This document shows, one piece after another, positions 1 to 6,954 of a stretch of 10,116 bases of DNA. Numbering within the stretch: position 1 is the first letter of the stretch; every line of letters begins with the position of its first letter. The translations under genes were made by a program, and so were the position numbers. The stretch spans positions 1 to 10,116 of the forward strand of contig JAGQGA010000141.1 of NCBI GenBank assembly GCA_020432595.1, given 5' to 3'. Origin of the DNA: Anaerolineales bacterium (GTDB taxonomy: Bacteria > Chloroflexota > Anaerolineae > Promineifilales > Promineifilaceae). The notes beneath the pieces are model-generated. The model was not told the origin of the DNA, searched no databases, and saw nothing but the letters and a program-made list of their open reading frames with translations.

Positions 1-2
1 GG

Positions 3-842
3 CCGGGGTACATTGGGGCGATTGCGGCCGATTTTGCCAATGACCCCAACGTGATGGCACCACCTCATCTGGTGTCGTTTGCCGTGGCACAAGGGTGGTA
101 TGTGCCGGACGGCACGGGGCTGTTTGATGTGAACAAGGTGTATGGGGATGGAAACGGCCGTTCTGCCGGGGTGCGCCTCATCGAAGACGAACTAACCCGC
201 CTGGCTGCAACACGTAAGCTCACGCTGGAAGACATCATTTGGGCGGTGCGCCACCCGCAGCTAACGGGCGACACCGCCGGGTATGGGCAAATTGTGCCGC
301 TGGCTCCCCAGCCTTACCCTGAACTCCGCTGTCTGTGGCACACACAGTCGGGGTCAGTGGCCGCGCCATTTGTCCCCGTCTTTTTGGGCTGCAGCAACCT
401 GCCGCCAGAGTTTAAGCAGCACCGCTACCTCACCCACGACGAATCGCGCCGCTTTGTGGACGGGCGTAAGGGGGCAGCGAATCAGTCACAGGTGCCGCAA
501 ACGGTGGAGGCAACGCGCTCGGCGTTTCGGGCAGTGAAGCGGCTGCTGTATTGGGTGCTGGAACATCATGAGGAGCTGTTGGGGGAAATAACGGCCGTTT
601 TCCAATCTCACGAAGCCCGCCTCATCGCCGAACACAACGACATTGTAGCCACCGCCGCCACGCTGCTCCATGCCAACCAGCCAGAGCTGGCGCGTCGCTA
701 CCTGACCTATTACAGCCAAACGGAGCTACTCAATGGGCTGCGGCTGGTGGAAACATTGACGGAGTATGCCGAAACGCGCAGTCGTCTGCGGCATGGGCTA
801 CGGGAGACGGTTGGTAGTCAGGAGCCGGGGCAGGTTTGGTAG
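3..842 (+). CDS. C69/secernin-like dipeptidase, C-terminal part (5' truncated by window edge)
   Basis: The frame is open from the first bases of the window to the TAG at 840-842, giving 279 visible residues. A GTG-ATG at 51-56 is in frame, but coding potential continues upstream of it (PGYIGAIAADFANDPNVMAP...), so the true start lies outside. The pattern 'ANDPNVMAPPHLVSFAVAQG', then a Gly-Trp-Tyr turn, 'LFDVNKVYGD', and later 'LWHTQSGSVAAPFVPVFLG' resembles the middle and C-terminal half of family C69 N-terminal-nucleophile dipeptidases (PepD/secernin). In those, a W...S.yvPfy.G segment follows the substrate pocket. The last ~100 residues look helical. The catalytic N-terminal Cys, which would settle the family, is not in view. 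Family members hydrolyse dipeptides, usually in the cytoplasm. The next gene starts 52 bases downstream on the same strand. Two AACGGCCGTT copies (153-162, 590-599) lie inside. The family call is from pattern memory and is moderate; another Ntn-hydrolase (C45-like) is possible. Confidence 0.6.
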   Translation, partial: PGYIGAIAADFANDPNVMAPPHLVSFAVAQGWYVPDGTGLFDVNKVYGDGNGRSAGVRLIEDELTRLAATRKLTLEDIIWAVRHPQLTGDTAGYGQIVPLAPQPYPELRCLWHTQSGSVAAPFVPVFLGCSNLPPEFKQHRYLTHDESRRFVDGRKGAANQSQVPQTVEATRSAFRAVKRLLYWVLEHHEELLGEITAVFQSHEARLIAEHNDIVATAATLLHANQPELARRYLTYYSQTELLNGLRLVETLTEYAETRSRLRHGLRETVGSQEPGQVW

Positions 843-880
843 CTATAAAACTCGTTGTTACTGGCAAAAACAAAACGCCA

Positions 881-888
881 AAAGGAGA
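881..888 (+). promoter_or_regulatory. Ribosome binding site setting the start at 895
   Basis: AAAGGAGA lies six bases before the ATG at 895. This decides the start against the longer open frame beginning at 766. Confidence 0.8.
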
Positions 889-894
889 CCTTCA

Positions 895-2232
895 ATGTCT
901 AATAATGTATATGGGATTGATCCAACTGTATTGAATTCGTCTGTTCTCACGGGCAAACGTTCAGTAGATGCCGGGATTGGGTTCGGGGTACCACGCAGTT
1001 TTCCTTTCCAGAAAGCGGTTCCACTAACTGACTCGTGGACTATTACAAAATATCCAGCGACTCCGGTGTGGTCGGCTGAAGCAAACGACGGCTTCCTGCG
1101 TTTTGAAGCCGCATCGTTACAAAACACCAATCAAAGTGTCCAGGCTACGCTCAACGATTCTTTTTCATCAACCAATGCTGTTATTACCATAGCTTTTCAG
1201 ATACGGGTAAATACGGTAAACACGCTTCCGGTAAGTTCCATAGGTTTTAGCCTTCCCCAAGGTCTAGGGCTTGTGCTGTATCCAGATGCCCCTGCGGCTT
1301 ACTACTACAAATATGTGGACGAGAATCGCATTCTACAACAGTCTAAGATCAAAGCTGACGGGACGTGGCACCGTATTGTCATGACCATTCAGCAAAGTGG
1401 AAATGTGATAATGCTGTGGGAAGACGATGAGTTGATGTTTACCTGGAATCCGGTTCAGCCTATTGGTGAGATTGTGGAAGCCGCCTTTGGCGTTTGGACA
1501 AATGGCGGCAGTGGCAGCATTGACCTCGGCAATGTGACCGTTTTGGTCGGCCTGAACCAACAAGCGCGGCTTAACCGAGCGGTGGCCCAGCCGCCCCAAG
1601 ATTTTCTGACAGCACACACGACGGCTTTGCAAGAGCTGGTACCCTATATAACAAGCGCACTAGCGGCAGCCAAACCCATTGCAGATGCCTTACAGACAAT
1701 TAGCGTGGGGCCTGGTGCCCTCTTTTGGGGGTTGAGCATTAGTTCACAGCTGAGCCAAGCGGCGCAAGCTATGCAGCAGGATCCCCGAATTACCGCTCTG
1801 GTCAGCCGCGCTAAACAAGATTTGCCAGTACAAACTGACGCTTCATTCTATATTGGCGTTGGGATGAGTGCCTCGTTTCTCATCTCTGGAGGTTATAATC
1901 TAGGCTTCCTGCTCCGCACGCCGGGTACATCTGAACCGCAATTTGCCGCCCTCACCTTAAATGCTGGAGGTGCTTCTAACATTGGAATCCAGGGAACTAT
2001 TGAGCTGGGTTTTGCTAACCCTAGAACGCCTAAAAACTCTTTGGGCTTGGGTGCCTATGTGCAGGTTGATATGGGTGAAGTTTTTCAGGGTAGTATTGGG
2101 CTTTCAGGTGGGGTTCCTTTAATGCCAGGAACCAATGCTGGTTTCGCCGTGAGCGGTGGTGTCGGCATCAGCGTTCTACCTATTGACGTTGCTGCTGGGT
2201 TATCCTACACCTTCGAAATGGCGCAGCTTTAG
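895..2232 (+). CDS. Unrecognised protein: LamG/lectin-like N-terminal half, glycine-rich beta C-terminal half
   Basis: The product has 445 residues. The ATG at 895 was chosen because AAAGGAGA (881-888) is a strong ribosome binding site; the frame stays open to 766, but that would overlap the previous gene without a ribosome site. No signal peptide is visible. Residues ~43-216 look like a concanavalin-A/LamG-type beta-sandwich: alternating strands, 'DGTWHRIVMTIQQSGNVIML' around 155-174, and 'GSGSIDLGNVTV' near the end. Residues ~233-310 are predicted helical and alanine/glutamine-rich. Residues ~314-445 are a run of glycine-rich amphipathic strands (FYIGVGMSASFLISGGYNLG; GLGAYVQVDMG; FAVSGGVGISVLPIDVAAGL) ending at MAQL. 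Base composition is lower in GC than the neighbours (40% at 1141-1200 against 65% at 5461-5520), and no AACGGCCGTT copy is present, which suggests acquisition. The function is unknown: carbohydrate or surface binding is an inference from the first domain only, and the tail could be a membrane-interacting beta structure. Confidence 0.85.
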   Translation: MSNNVYGIDPTVLNSSVLTGKRSVDAGIGFGVPRSFPFQKAVPLTDSWTITKYPATPVWSAEANDGFLRFEAASLQNTNQSVQATLNDSFSSTNAVITIAFQIRVNTVNTLPVSSIGFSLPQGLGLVLYPDAPAAYYYKYVDENRILQQSKIKADGTWHRIVMTIQQSGNVIMLWEDDELMFTWNPVQPIGEIVEAAFGVWTNGGSGSIDLGNVTVLVGLNQQARLNRAVAQPPQDFLTAHTTALQELVPYITSALAAAKPIADALQTISVGPGALFWGLSISSQLSQAAQAMQQDPRITALVSRAKQDLPVQTDASFYIGVGMSASFLISGGYNLGFLLRTPGTSEPQFAALTLNAGGASNIGIQGTIELGFANPRTPKNSLGLGAYVQVDMGEVFQGSIGLSGGVPLMPGTNAGFAVSGGVGISVLPIDVAAGLSYTFEMAQL

Positions 2233-2326
2233 ACGCTTTGCACCGAGCGATCTTTAGCTAATCATGGCAGATGAGGAGGAATAACGGCCGTTCCGCAACT
2301 CGCCTAGTTTTCGTAGGGAATAAAGA

Positions 2327-2363
2327 GTGGGGAGTAGAGCGTGTTCTACTCCCTACTCCCCAC
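2327..2363. terminator. Hairpin between convergent genes, possible bidirectional terminator
   Basis: An 11-bp perfect stem is formed by GTGGGGAGTAG (2327-2337) and CTACTCCCCAC (2353-2363), with a 15-base loop. An alternative inner stem, GGAGTAGA/TCTACTCC, overlaps it. The hairpin ends three bases before the stop codon of the minus-strand amidohydrolase and 95 bases after the stop of the plus-strand gene, so it lies between convergent 3' ends. There is no good T-run on either side, so a Rho-independent role is only possible. The arms are built from a TACTCCC-type heptamer, like the AATCTCC heptamer arms elsewhere in the window, so it may instead be an interspersed repeat. Confidence 0.45.
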
Positions 2364-2366
2364 CCC

Positions 2367-3599
2367 CTACACCACCTCATCCAGCCGCAGCAGCGTTTCC
2401 AGCAGCACCCGCCCCCCATTCACATTGTCCTCCGGCGCGGTGTATTCATCGGGTGAATGGCTAATGCCCCCTTCGCTCGGCACAAAAATCATGCCAATGG
2501 GGCACAGTTGGACAATATTCATCCCATCGTGCCCGGCTCCGCTGGGCATCACCCGGTGCGATAGCCCCAACGCCCGGCACGACGCGGCAATTGCTTCCAT
2601 GATGCGCGGGTCGGCCAGCACCGGCTCCTTATTCTCCACAAAATCAAATGCCGCCCCCACCGCTTCAGCGGCTAAACGCAATTCGGTTTCGGCAGCGTTA
2701 AGAACGGCCGTTTCCAACCCCCGAATCTCCACAGAAAGCTCCACCCGCCCCGGAATCACATTTGCCACCCCTGGTGACACCGTTACTTCACCCACCGTTC
2801 CCACAATCCCATGCGCCACCGCCACATCCCGCACCCGCAGCACATAGGGCGCGGCCAGCCACAGCGCATCGCGGCGGCTAGCCATCGGCGTGGTGCCAGC
2901 GTGGTTGGCATAACCGGGAAAAACCACCTGATAGCGGCGAATGCCGACGATGCCAGAAACGACCCCAACGGCCGTTTTTGTCCCCGCCAGCAAGCCCCCC
3001 TGCTCCACATGCAGCTCCACATACGCCGCCAAGCTGCCCACAGGCCGCGCCGCCTCGGTGATGCGGTCGGGGTCAAGCCCAGCTTCACGCAAAATGTCGG
3101 CCAGGGAACGGCCGTTCCACCCCACCCGCTGCAACAGCCCCACATCATAATTGCCCGCCATCAACCGGCTGCCCATCGTCCCCCCAGCCATTGTCGCCTC
3201 CTCGGCAGCAAAATTAATGATCGCCACCGGATGGCGCAGCCGCACCCCCGCCGCTTGCAGCGTCCGCACCGCCGCCAGCGCCGCCAGCACCCCCAATGCC
3301 CCGTCATATTTCCCCCCGTGCGGCACGGTGTCGGTGTGGGAGGCCAGGGCAATGGGGGGCAAATCTGGCTCGGTGCCGGGGTAAAGGGCAATCGTGTTCC
3401 CCGCTGCATCCTCCGTCACTGCCAGCCCCAGCTTTTCCATTTCACCGCGCACCCAGGCGCGGCCGGCCCTGTCCGCCGCCCCATACGCCAGCCGCACCAT
3501 CCCGCCCGTCGTCTCATCCACCCCAATTTGCGCCAGCACCTCCAAATCGGCCAGCAGTTGTTCGCCGTCAAACATTGCCTGCAAAGAATTGATTGTCAT
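2367..3599 (-). CDS. M20-family Zn amidohydrolase (allantoate / N-carbamoyl-L-amino-acid hydrolase type)
   Basis: The product has 410 residues, the usual size for this family. The ATG at 3599-3597 was preferred because GAGGT (3604-3608 on this strand) precedes it and the protein from there matches the family; the frame extends to 3839, but that stretch is palindromic repeat DNA. Metal-binding motifs are complete: H88 in ASHTDTVPHGGKYDG, D99, the E133-E134 pair in NFAAEEA, H197 in ELHVEQG, and H381 in ISHSPDEY. Dimerisation-domain signatures follow: NHAGTTPM (H233) and SGAGHDGMN (H357, D358). The catalytic domain is residues 1-~210 and ~330-410, with the lid/dimer domain between. The family cleaves a ureido/carbamoyl C-N bond (allantoate, N-carbamoyl amino acids or ureidoglycolate) in the cytoplasm. 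The usual EEGSRF is replaced by EEATMAGG, so the specificity is uncertain. The divergent neighbour is a molybdenum hydroxylase, which fits purine or N-heterocycle degradation (inference). It carries three AACGGCCGTT copies. Confidence 0.9.
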   Translation of the reverse strand: MTINSLQAMFDGEQLLADLEVLAQIGVDETTGGMVRLAYGAADRAGRAWVRGEMEKLGLAVTEDAAGNTIALYPGTEPDLPPIALASHTDTVPHGGKYDGALGVLAALAAVRTLQAAGVRLRHPVAIINFAAEEATMAGGTMGSRLMAGNYDVGLLQRVGWNGRSLADILREAGLDPDRITEAARPVGSLAAYVELHVEQGGLLAGTKTAVGVVSGIVGIRRYQVVFPGYANHAGTTPMASRRDALWLAAPYVLRVRDVAVAHGIVGTVGEVTVSPGVANVIPGRVELSVEIRGLETAVLNAAETELRLAAEAVGAAFDFVENKEPVLADPRIMEAIAASCRALGLSHRVMPSGAGHDGMNIVQLCPIGMIFVPSEGGISHSPDEYTAPEDNVNGGRVLLETLLRLDEVV

Positions 3600-3615
3600 C
3601 GCTACCTCATGATCC

Positions 3616-3673
3616 GGGCGTATGCAATACGCCCCTACAAATGCCGCCCTGTAGGGGCGTATTGCATACGCCC
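3616..3673. repeat. Nested inverted repeat (REP-like element)
   Basis: Two 24-base arms, 3616-3639 and 3650-3673, are perfect reverse complements with a 10-base spacer (AATGCCGCCC). Each arm also holds its own 8-bp hairpin around a 3-base loop: GGGCGTAT-GCA-ATACGCCC at 3616-3634, and GGGCGTAT-TGC-ATACGCCC at 3655-3673. The DNA can therefore form one long stem or two small hairpins. It begins 17 bases upstream of the amidohydrolase start, within its probable leader. The two-hairpin design resembles bacterial REP/BIME elements moved by Y1 (TnpA-REP) transposases; no such gene is in the window. Confidence 0.85.
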
Positions 3674-3765
3674 TTTCTTTATTACCCGCAAATGGTATGG
3701 ACAATTCCAACCACAAGCAAACAAAGATGCCTGCCACCCTTTTTTGCGCTACCATCACCCAATCT

Positions 3766-3793
3766 GTAGAGCAATTTTGCAAAATTGCTCTAC
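3766..3793. repeat. Perfect 28-bp palindrome
   Basis: The two 14-base halves (GTAGAGCAATTTTG and its exact complement) meet without a loop; in a transcript they would form a long AT-rich hairpin centred on TTTTGCAAAA. It sits in the divergent gap, 88 bases upstream of the molybdenum hydroxylase start. It could be a dimeric regulator site shared by the two divergent genes, or a second interspersed repeat. The sequence alone does not tell which. Confidence 0.8.
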
Positions 3794-3836
3794 GCACGCA
3801 AACATGACCTAATGGGGAAACTGTAAGTTTGGGGAT

Positions 3837-3868
3837 CAATCTCCAATCTCTAATCTCCCAATCTCTAT
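3837..3868 (+). repeat. Heptamer run (AATCTCC type), single orientation
   Basis: The stretch reads CAATCTCCAATCTCTAATCT and continues CCCAATCTCT, that is about four near-copies of a 7-base unit. It ends two bases before the ribosome binding site of the molybdenum hydroxylase. The same unit forms hairpins before the moxR-like and DUF58 genes. Confidence 0.75.
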
Positions 3869-3870
3869 CC

Positions 3871-3876
3871 AGGAGG
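3871..3876 (+). promoter_or_regulatory. Ribosome binding site of the molybdenum hydroxylase
   Basis: AGGAGG is a perfect Shine-Dalgarno core four bases before the ATG at 3881. It fixes the start of the fused protein. Confidence 0.85.
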
Positions 3877-3880
3877 CCAC

Positions 3881-6535
3881 ATGACCAACGGACTTGAACT
3901 AATTGTCAACGGCAAGACACACTGGGTAACGGCCGTTCCCGAAACCCCACTGCTCTATGTGTTACGCAACGATTTGGGGCTGAAAGGGCCAAAATATGGC
4001 TGTGGGCAGGAACAGTGCAACGCCTGCAAAGTGCTGGTAGACGGCCAGGACGTGCCCTCCTGCAAGCTCCCCATCCAGCAGGTCGCCGGGCTACCCATCA
4101 CCACCGTTGAGGGGCTGGGCAGCGCCGACAACCCCCACCCGCTGCAAGAAGCGTTCGCCGCCGAGCAAGCGATCCAGTGCGGCTACTGCGCCGCCGGGAT
4201 GGTCATTGCCGCCCAGGGGCTGCTCAACCGCACCCGCTACCCCAGTGACGACGACATCCGCGCCGCGCTGGCCGACAATCTTTGCCGCTGTGGGGTGTAT
4301 GAACGGGTGCGGCGGGCAATTAAGCTGCGAATCGGCCGGCCGCACTGGAACCCCATCTACGACATCATCACCCTGGCCGACCCGGCCGACCCGGCCACCA
4401 CCGCCCTGCCCCCTTCCATCGCCCAAACGCCCGACCTTGACGCTTGGATTCGGATTAACCATGACGAAACGGTGACGATTTTTTCCGGCAAGGTGGAGAT
4501 TGGGCAGGGGATTAAAACGGCCGTTTCCCAAATCGCCGCCGAAGAACTGGACATAGCTCTGTCGCGCATCCGCATCATCAGCGGCGACACCGGGCAGGTG
4601 CCGGATGAAGGGCTGACGGCGGGCAGCATGTCGGTGGAAGTGAGCGGCAGGGCACTGCGCGTGGCCGCCGCCGAAGCCCGCCACCTGCTGCTGACGCTGG
4701 CCTTTGAGGAGCTGGAAGCCAGCGACCTTGCCGCTCTCCAAGTCAACGATGGCGTGATCACCGATCCCACTACCGGCCGCCAGATAAGCTATTGGAAATT
4801 AATGGGGGGCAAGCGGTTCGGCCGCACCATCAGCGGCACAGTCCCCCCTAAAGACCCCGCCGCCTACACCCTCATCGGCCAACCAGCCCCTCGCGCCGAT
4901 GTGCTGCCCAAGCTGACGGGCGTACCCAGCTATGTCCACGACCTGGATTTGCCCGGGATGGTGCATGGGCGGGTGGTGCGGCCGCCGAGCTATGGGGCGC
5001 GGCTGGTGGATGTGGCGGAAACGGCCGTTTCCCAACTCCCCGGCGTGCTGGCCGTCATCCACGACGGCAGCTTTTTGGCCGTCATCGCCGAACGCGAGGA
5101 GCAAGCCATCTGGGCTTCTGAATCGCTACGCGCAAATGCTGCCTGGCACGATGACACCTGCCTCCCCGCCCCCGACACCCTCTACAACCACCTGCTCACC
5201 CAGCCGGCCGAATCGGTGCTGGTGCGGAAAGGAACGGCCGTTACCGACCCCATTCCCCCCGCCAACCCCAGTCCCACGCTGCAAGCCAGCTACTATCGCC
5301 CCTACCAAATGCACGGTTCGCTGGGGCCATCGGCGGCGGTAGCGCAATGGCAAGAGGGACAATTGACGGTGTGGAGCCACACCCAGGGGCCGTTTATTTT
5401 GCAGGCGGCTCTCGCCGAAGCGTTGGCACTGTCGCCGCAGCAGGTGCGGGTTATCCACATTGAGGGGGCGGGAACCTACGGCCACAATGGGGCTGACGAT
5501 GCGGCGATGGATGCGGCACTGCTGGCGCTGACGCTGCCCGACCGCCCGGTGTCGCTAAAATGGATGCGCGACGATGAACACAGTTGGGAACCGTATGGCC
5601 CGGCGATGGTGGTGAAGCTGGCGGCGACGCTCTACGACGGCCACATCACCGACTGGAACCACGAGGTGTGGAGCTACCCCCACATGGGTCGCCCTCGGCC
5701 AATGGGGGATAATTCGGGGTTGGTTGCGGCGTGGCACAGAAAACGGCCGTTTTCCCGCACCCCACAACCCCTCTTTCTGGGCAACCATGCTGGCAGCTAT
5801 CGCAACGCCGACCCGCTCTACGATTTTGCCCACAAGCGGGTCGTTGCCCACCACGTTGCCAACAGCCCTCTCCGCACCTCCTCCCTCCGCAGCCTGGGGG
5901 CGTATGCCAACGTCTTTGCCATCGAATCGTTTATGGACGAACTGACCCACGCCGCTGGAGCCGACCCGGCGGCGTTCCGGCTGGCGCATCTGGCCGACGA
6001 CCGCGCCAAGGCGGTGATTGAAGCGGCGGCCAACAAGGTGGGCTGGCATAGCTACACGCCAAGCGAGGGGCGCGGCTTGGGCATTGCCTTTGCCCAATAC
6101 AAGAACCGGCAGTGTTATGCCGCCATTGCCGTGGAGGTGGCGGTGAACCGAGAAACGGGAGCCATCAAGCTGCTGCGGGCGGTGATTGCCGCCGATGCCG
6201 GGCAAATGGTGAACCCGGACGGGATGAGCAACCAGCTTGAAGGGGGCTTTGTGCAGGCGGCAAGCTGGACGCTGGCCGAAGCGGTGGATTTTGCCCCCGA
6301 CGGCATCCGCAGCCGCGACTGGGACAGCTACCCGGTGCTGCGTTTTGACAATGTGCCGCCCATCGAGACGGTGCTAATCAACCGCCCCCACCTCCCGTTT
6401 TTGGGGGTAGGTGAGGCGACGCAAAACCCGACCCCGGCGGCGATTGCCAATGCCGTTTTTGCAGCCGTTGGCGTGCGGCTGCGGGAAATTCCGTTTACAC
6501 CGGCACGGGTGCTGGCGGCACTGGCAAATGTCTAA
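3881..6535 (+). CDS. Molybdenum hydroxylase: [2Fe-2S] subunit fused to molybdopterin subunit (xanthine dehydrogenase / isoquinoline oxidoreductase family)
   Basis: The product has 884 residues. Residues 1-~155 are the small iron-sulfur subunit: plant-ferredoxin-like cluster ligands C41, C46, C49 and C61 (YGCGQEQCNAC...C), then the second cluster C100, C103, C135 and C137 (QCGYCAAGM...LCRCG). All eight cysteines are present. A Pro/Ala/Asp linker (ADPADPAT, ~167-185) joins it to the molybdopterin part. That part starts with IFSGKVEIGQGIKTAVSQIA (~200-219), has a hammerhead-like segment at ~333-430, and ends with FLGVGEATQNPTPAA, where E845 matches the catalytic glutamate. This domain order is typical of the isoquinoline 1-oxidoreductase/nicotinate dehydrogenase beta type. 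Such enzymes hydroxylate N-heterocycles or aldehydes using water. No FAD subunit and no cytochrome acceptor are nearby, so the electron acceptor is unknown. No Tat signal is seen, so it is likely cytoplasmic. Five AACGGCCGTT copies lie inside. The family is certain; the substrate is not. Confidence 0.93.
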   Translation: MTNGLELIVNGKTHWVTAVPETPLLYVLRNDLGLKGPKYGCGQEQCNACKVLVDGQDVPSCKLPIQQVAGLPITTVEGLGSADNPHPLQEAFAAEQAIQCGYCAAGMVIAAQGLLNRTRYPSDDDIRAALADNLCRCGVYERVRRAIKLRIGRPHWNPIYDIITLADPADPATTALPPSIAQTPDLDAWIRINHDETVTIFSGKVEIGQGIKTAVSQIAAEELDIALSRIRIISGDTGQVPDEGLTAGSMSVEVSGRALRVAAAEARHLLLTLAFEELEASDLAALQVNDGVITDPTTGRQISYWKLMGGKRFGRTISGTVPPKDPAAYTLIGQPAPRADVLPKLTGVPSYVHDLDLPGMVHGRVVRPPSYGARLVDVAETAVSQLPGVLAVIHDGSFLAVIAEREEQAIWASESLRANAAWHDDTCLPAPDTLYNHLLTQPAESVLVRKGTAVTDPIPPANPSPTLQASYYRPYQMHGSLGPSAAVAQWQEGQLTVWSHTQGPFILQAALAEALALSPQQVRVIHIEGAGTYGHNGADDAAMDAALLALTLPDRPVSLKWMRDDEHSWEPYGPAMVVKLAATLYDGHITDWNHEVWSYPHMGRPRPMGDNSGLVAAWHRKRPFSRTPQPLFLGNHAGSYRNADPLYDFAHKRVVAHHVANSPLRTSSLRSLGAYANVFAIESFMDELTHAAGADPAAFRLAHLADDRAKAVIEAAANKVGWHSYTPSEGRGLGIAFAQYKNRQCYAAIAVEVAVNRETGAIKLLRAVIAADAGQMVNPDGMSNQLEGGFVQAASWTLAEAVDFAPDGIRSRDWDSYPVLRFDNVPPIETVLINRPHLPFLGVGEATQNPTPAAIANAVFAAVGVRLREIPFTPARVLAALANV

Positions 6536-6627
6536 AGGAAATAGGACGCAGATTTGCCTGATGTACCTGATTGATCTTTTGGCTCAAGCAATAACGACCG
6601 TTTCGCGTACACGACATTTCCAAGACG

Positions 6628-6656
6628 TTGACACACCACCCAAATGAGGCTACACT
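6628..6656 (+). promoter_or_regulatory. Sigma-70-type promoter of the toxin-antitoxin operon
   Basis: The -35 box TTGACA (6628-6633) matches consensus exactly and is 17 bases from the -10 box TACACT (6651-6656). Transcription would begin near 6663, leaving a leader of about 20 bases before the antitoxin ATG at 6683. Confidence 0.75.
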
Positions 6657-6662
6657 GTAGCC
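6648..6662. promoter_or_regulatory. Inverted repeat over the -10 box, candidate operator
   Basis: GGCTAC-ACT-GTAGCC is a 6-bp inverted repeat with a 3-base centre that covers the -10 box. Phd/YefM antitoxins repress their own operon by binding short palindromes at the promoter, so this is the obvious candidate site (inference). Confidence 0.55.
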
Positions 6663-6682
6663 ACAAAAACAGAAGGTGGCTT

Positions 6683-6952
6683 ATGCTCAAAACAGTCGGT
6701 GTCCGAGAGCTAAAAAATCAAGCATCTAGTATTTTGCGCGAAGTACGTGAGGAGTTGGCTGAATATGTGGTCACGGTTCATGGTGAACCCGTTGCCATTA
6801 TTCACCCCATCACCCAAGCCGACGCAGAACGGCTGCGACAAGAAGAAATTGAGATTGCATTGGCGGAAATGAAAGTATTGGCAAAATTGGTGGCAGATGC
6901 CTGGGTTTCGGAAAAGAGTGGGGTTGAATTAGTTGATGAGCAGAGGCGCTAA
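6683..6952 (+). CDS. Phd/YefM-family antitoxin
   Basis: The product has 89 residues. The ATG at 6683 follows AAGGTGG (6673-6679) and gives the standard family opening, KTVGVRELKNQASSILREV. This is the DNA-binding fold of Phd/YefM antitoxins (V.ELK......L..V). 'VTVHGEPVAIIHPI' (~34-47) is the conserved beta segment. The C-terminal half is charged and helical, the part expected to wrap the toxin. An earlier in-frame ATG at 6644 has no ribosome site and lies inside the promoter region. The protein should neutralise the downstream PIN toxin and, with it, repress the promoter at 6628-6656. The toxin ATG is two bases after this stop codon, implying translational coupling. Base use is AT-richer in parts (40% GC at 6841-6900), consistent with a mobile module. 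Confidence 0.88.
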   Translation: MLKTVGVRELKNQASSILREVREELAEYVVTVHGEPVAIIHPITQADAERLRQEEIEIALAEMKVLAKLVADAWVSEKSGVELVDEQRR

Positions 6953-6954
6953 TC

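Noticed and set aside
766..894. Extended N-terminus of the 895-2232 gene starting at 766
   Set aside because: It overlaps the upstream gene, lacks a ribosome site, and the ATG at 895 has a strong one.
2257..2269. 13-base match GCTAATCATGGCA to 6948-6960 (toxin start), possible toxin-antitoxin remnant
   Set aside because: One such 13-base match is expected by chance in a 10-kb window, and no toxin or antitoxin sequence flanks it.
3616..3793. CRISPR array
   Set aside because: The repeats are inverted rather than direct, of unequal sequence, and have no regular spacers.
2811..3812. 333-residue open frame on the plus strand
   Set aside because: It is a high-GC shadow of the amidohydrolase gene, rich in His, Arg and Pro with no family pattern.
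3600..3839. 80-residue N-terminal extension of the amidohydrolase
   Set aside because: The extra residues are translated palindromic repeat DNA; the family length and GAGGT support the ATG at 3599.
5555..6205. 216-residue minus-strand open frame (and a similar one at 4091-4741)
   Set aside because: Antisense shadows of the molybdenum hydroxylase, which has complete motifs in its own frame.
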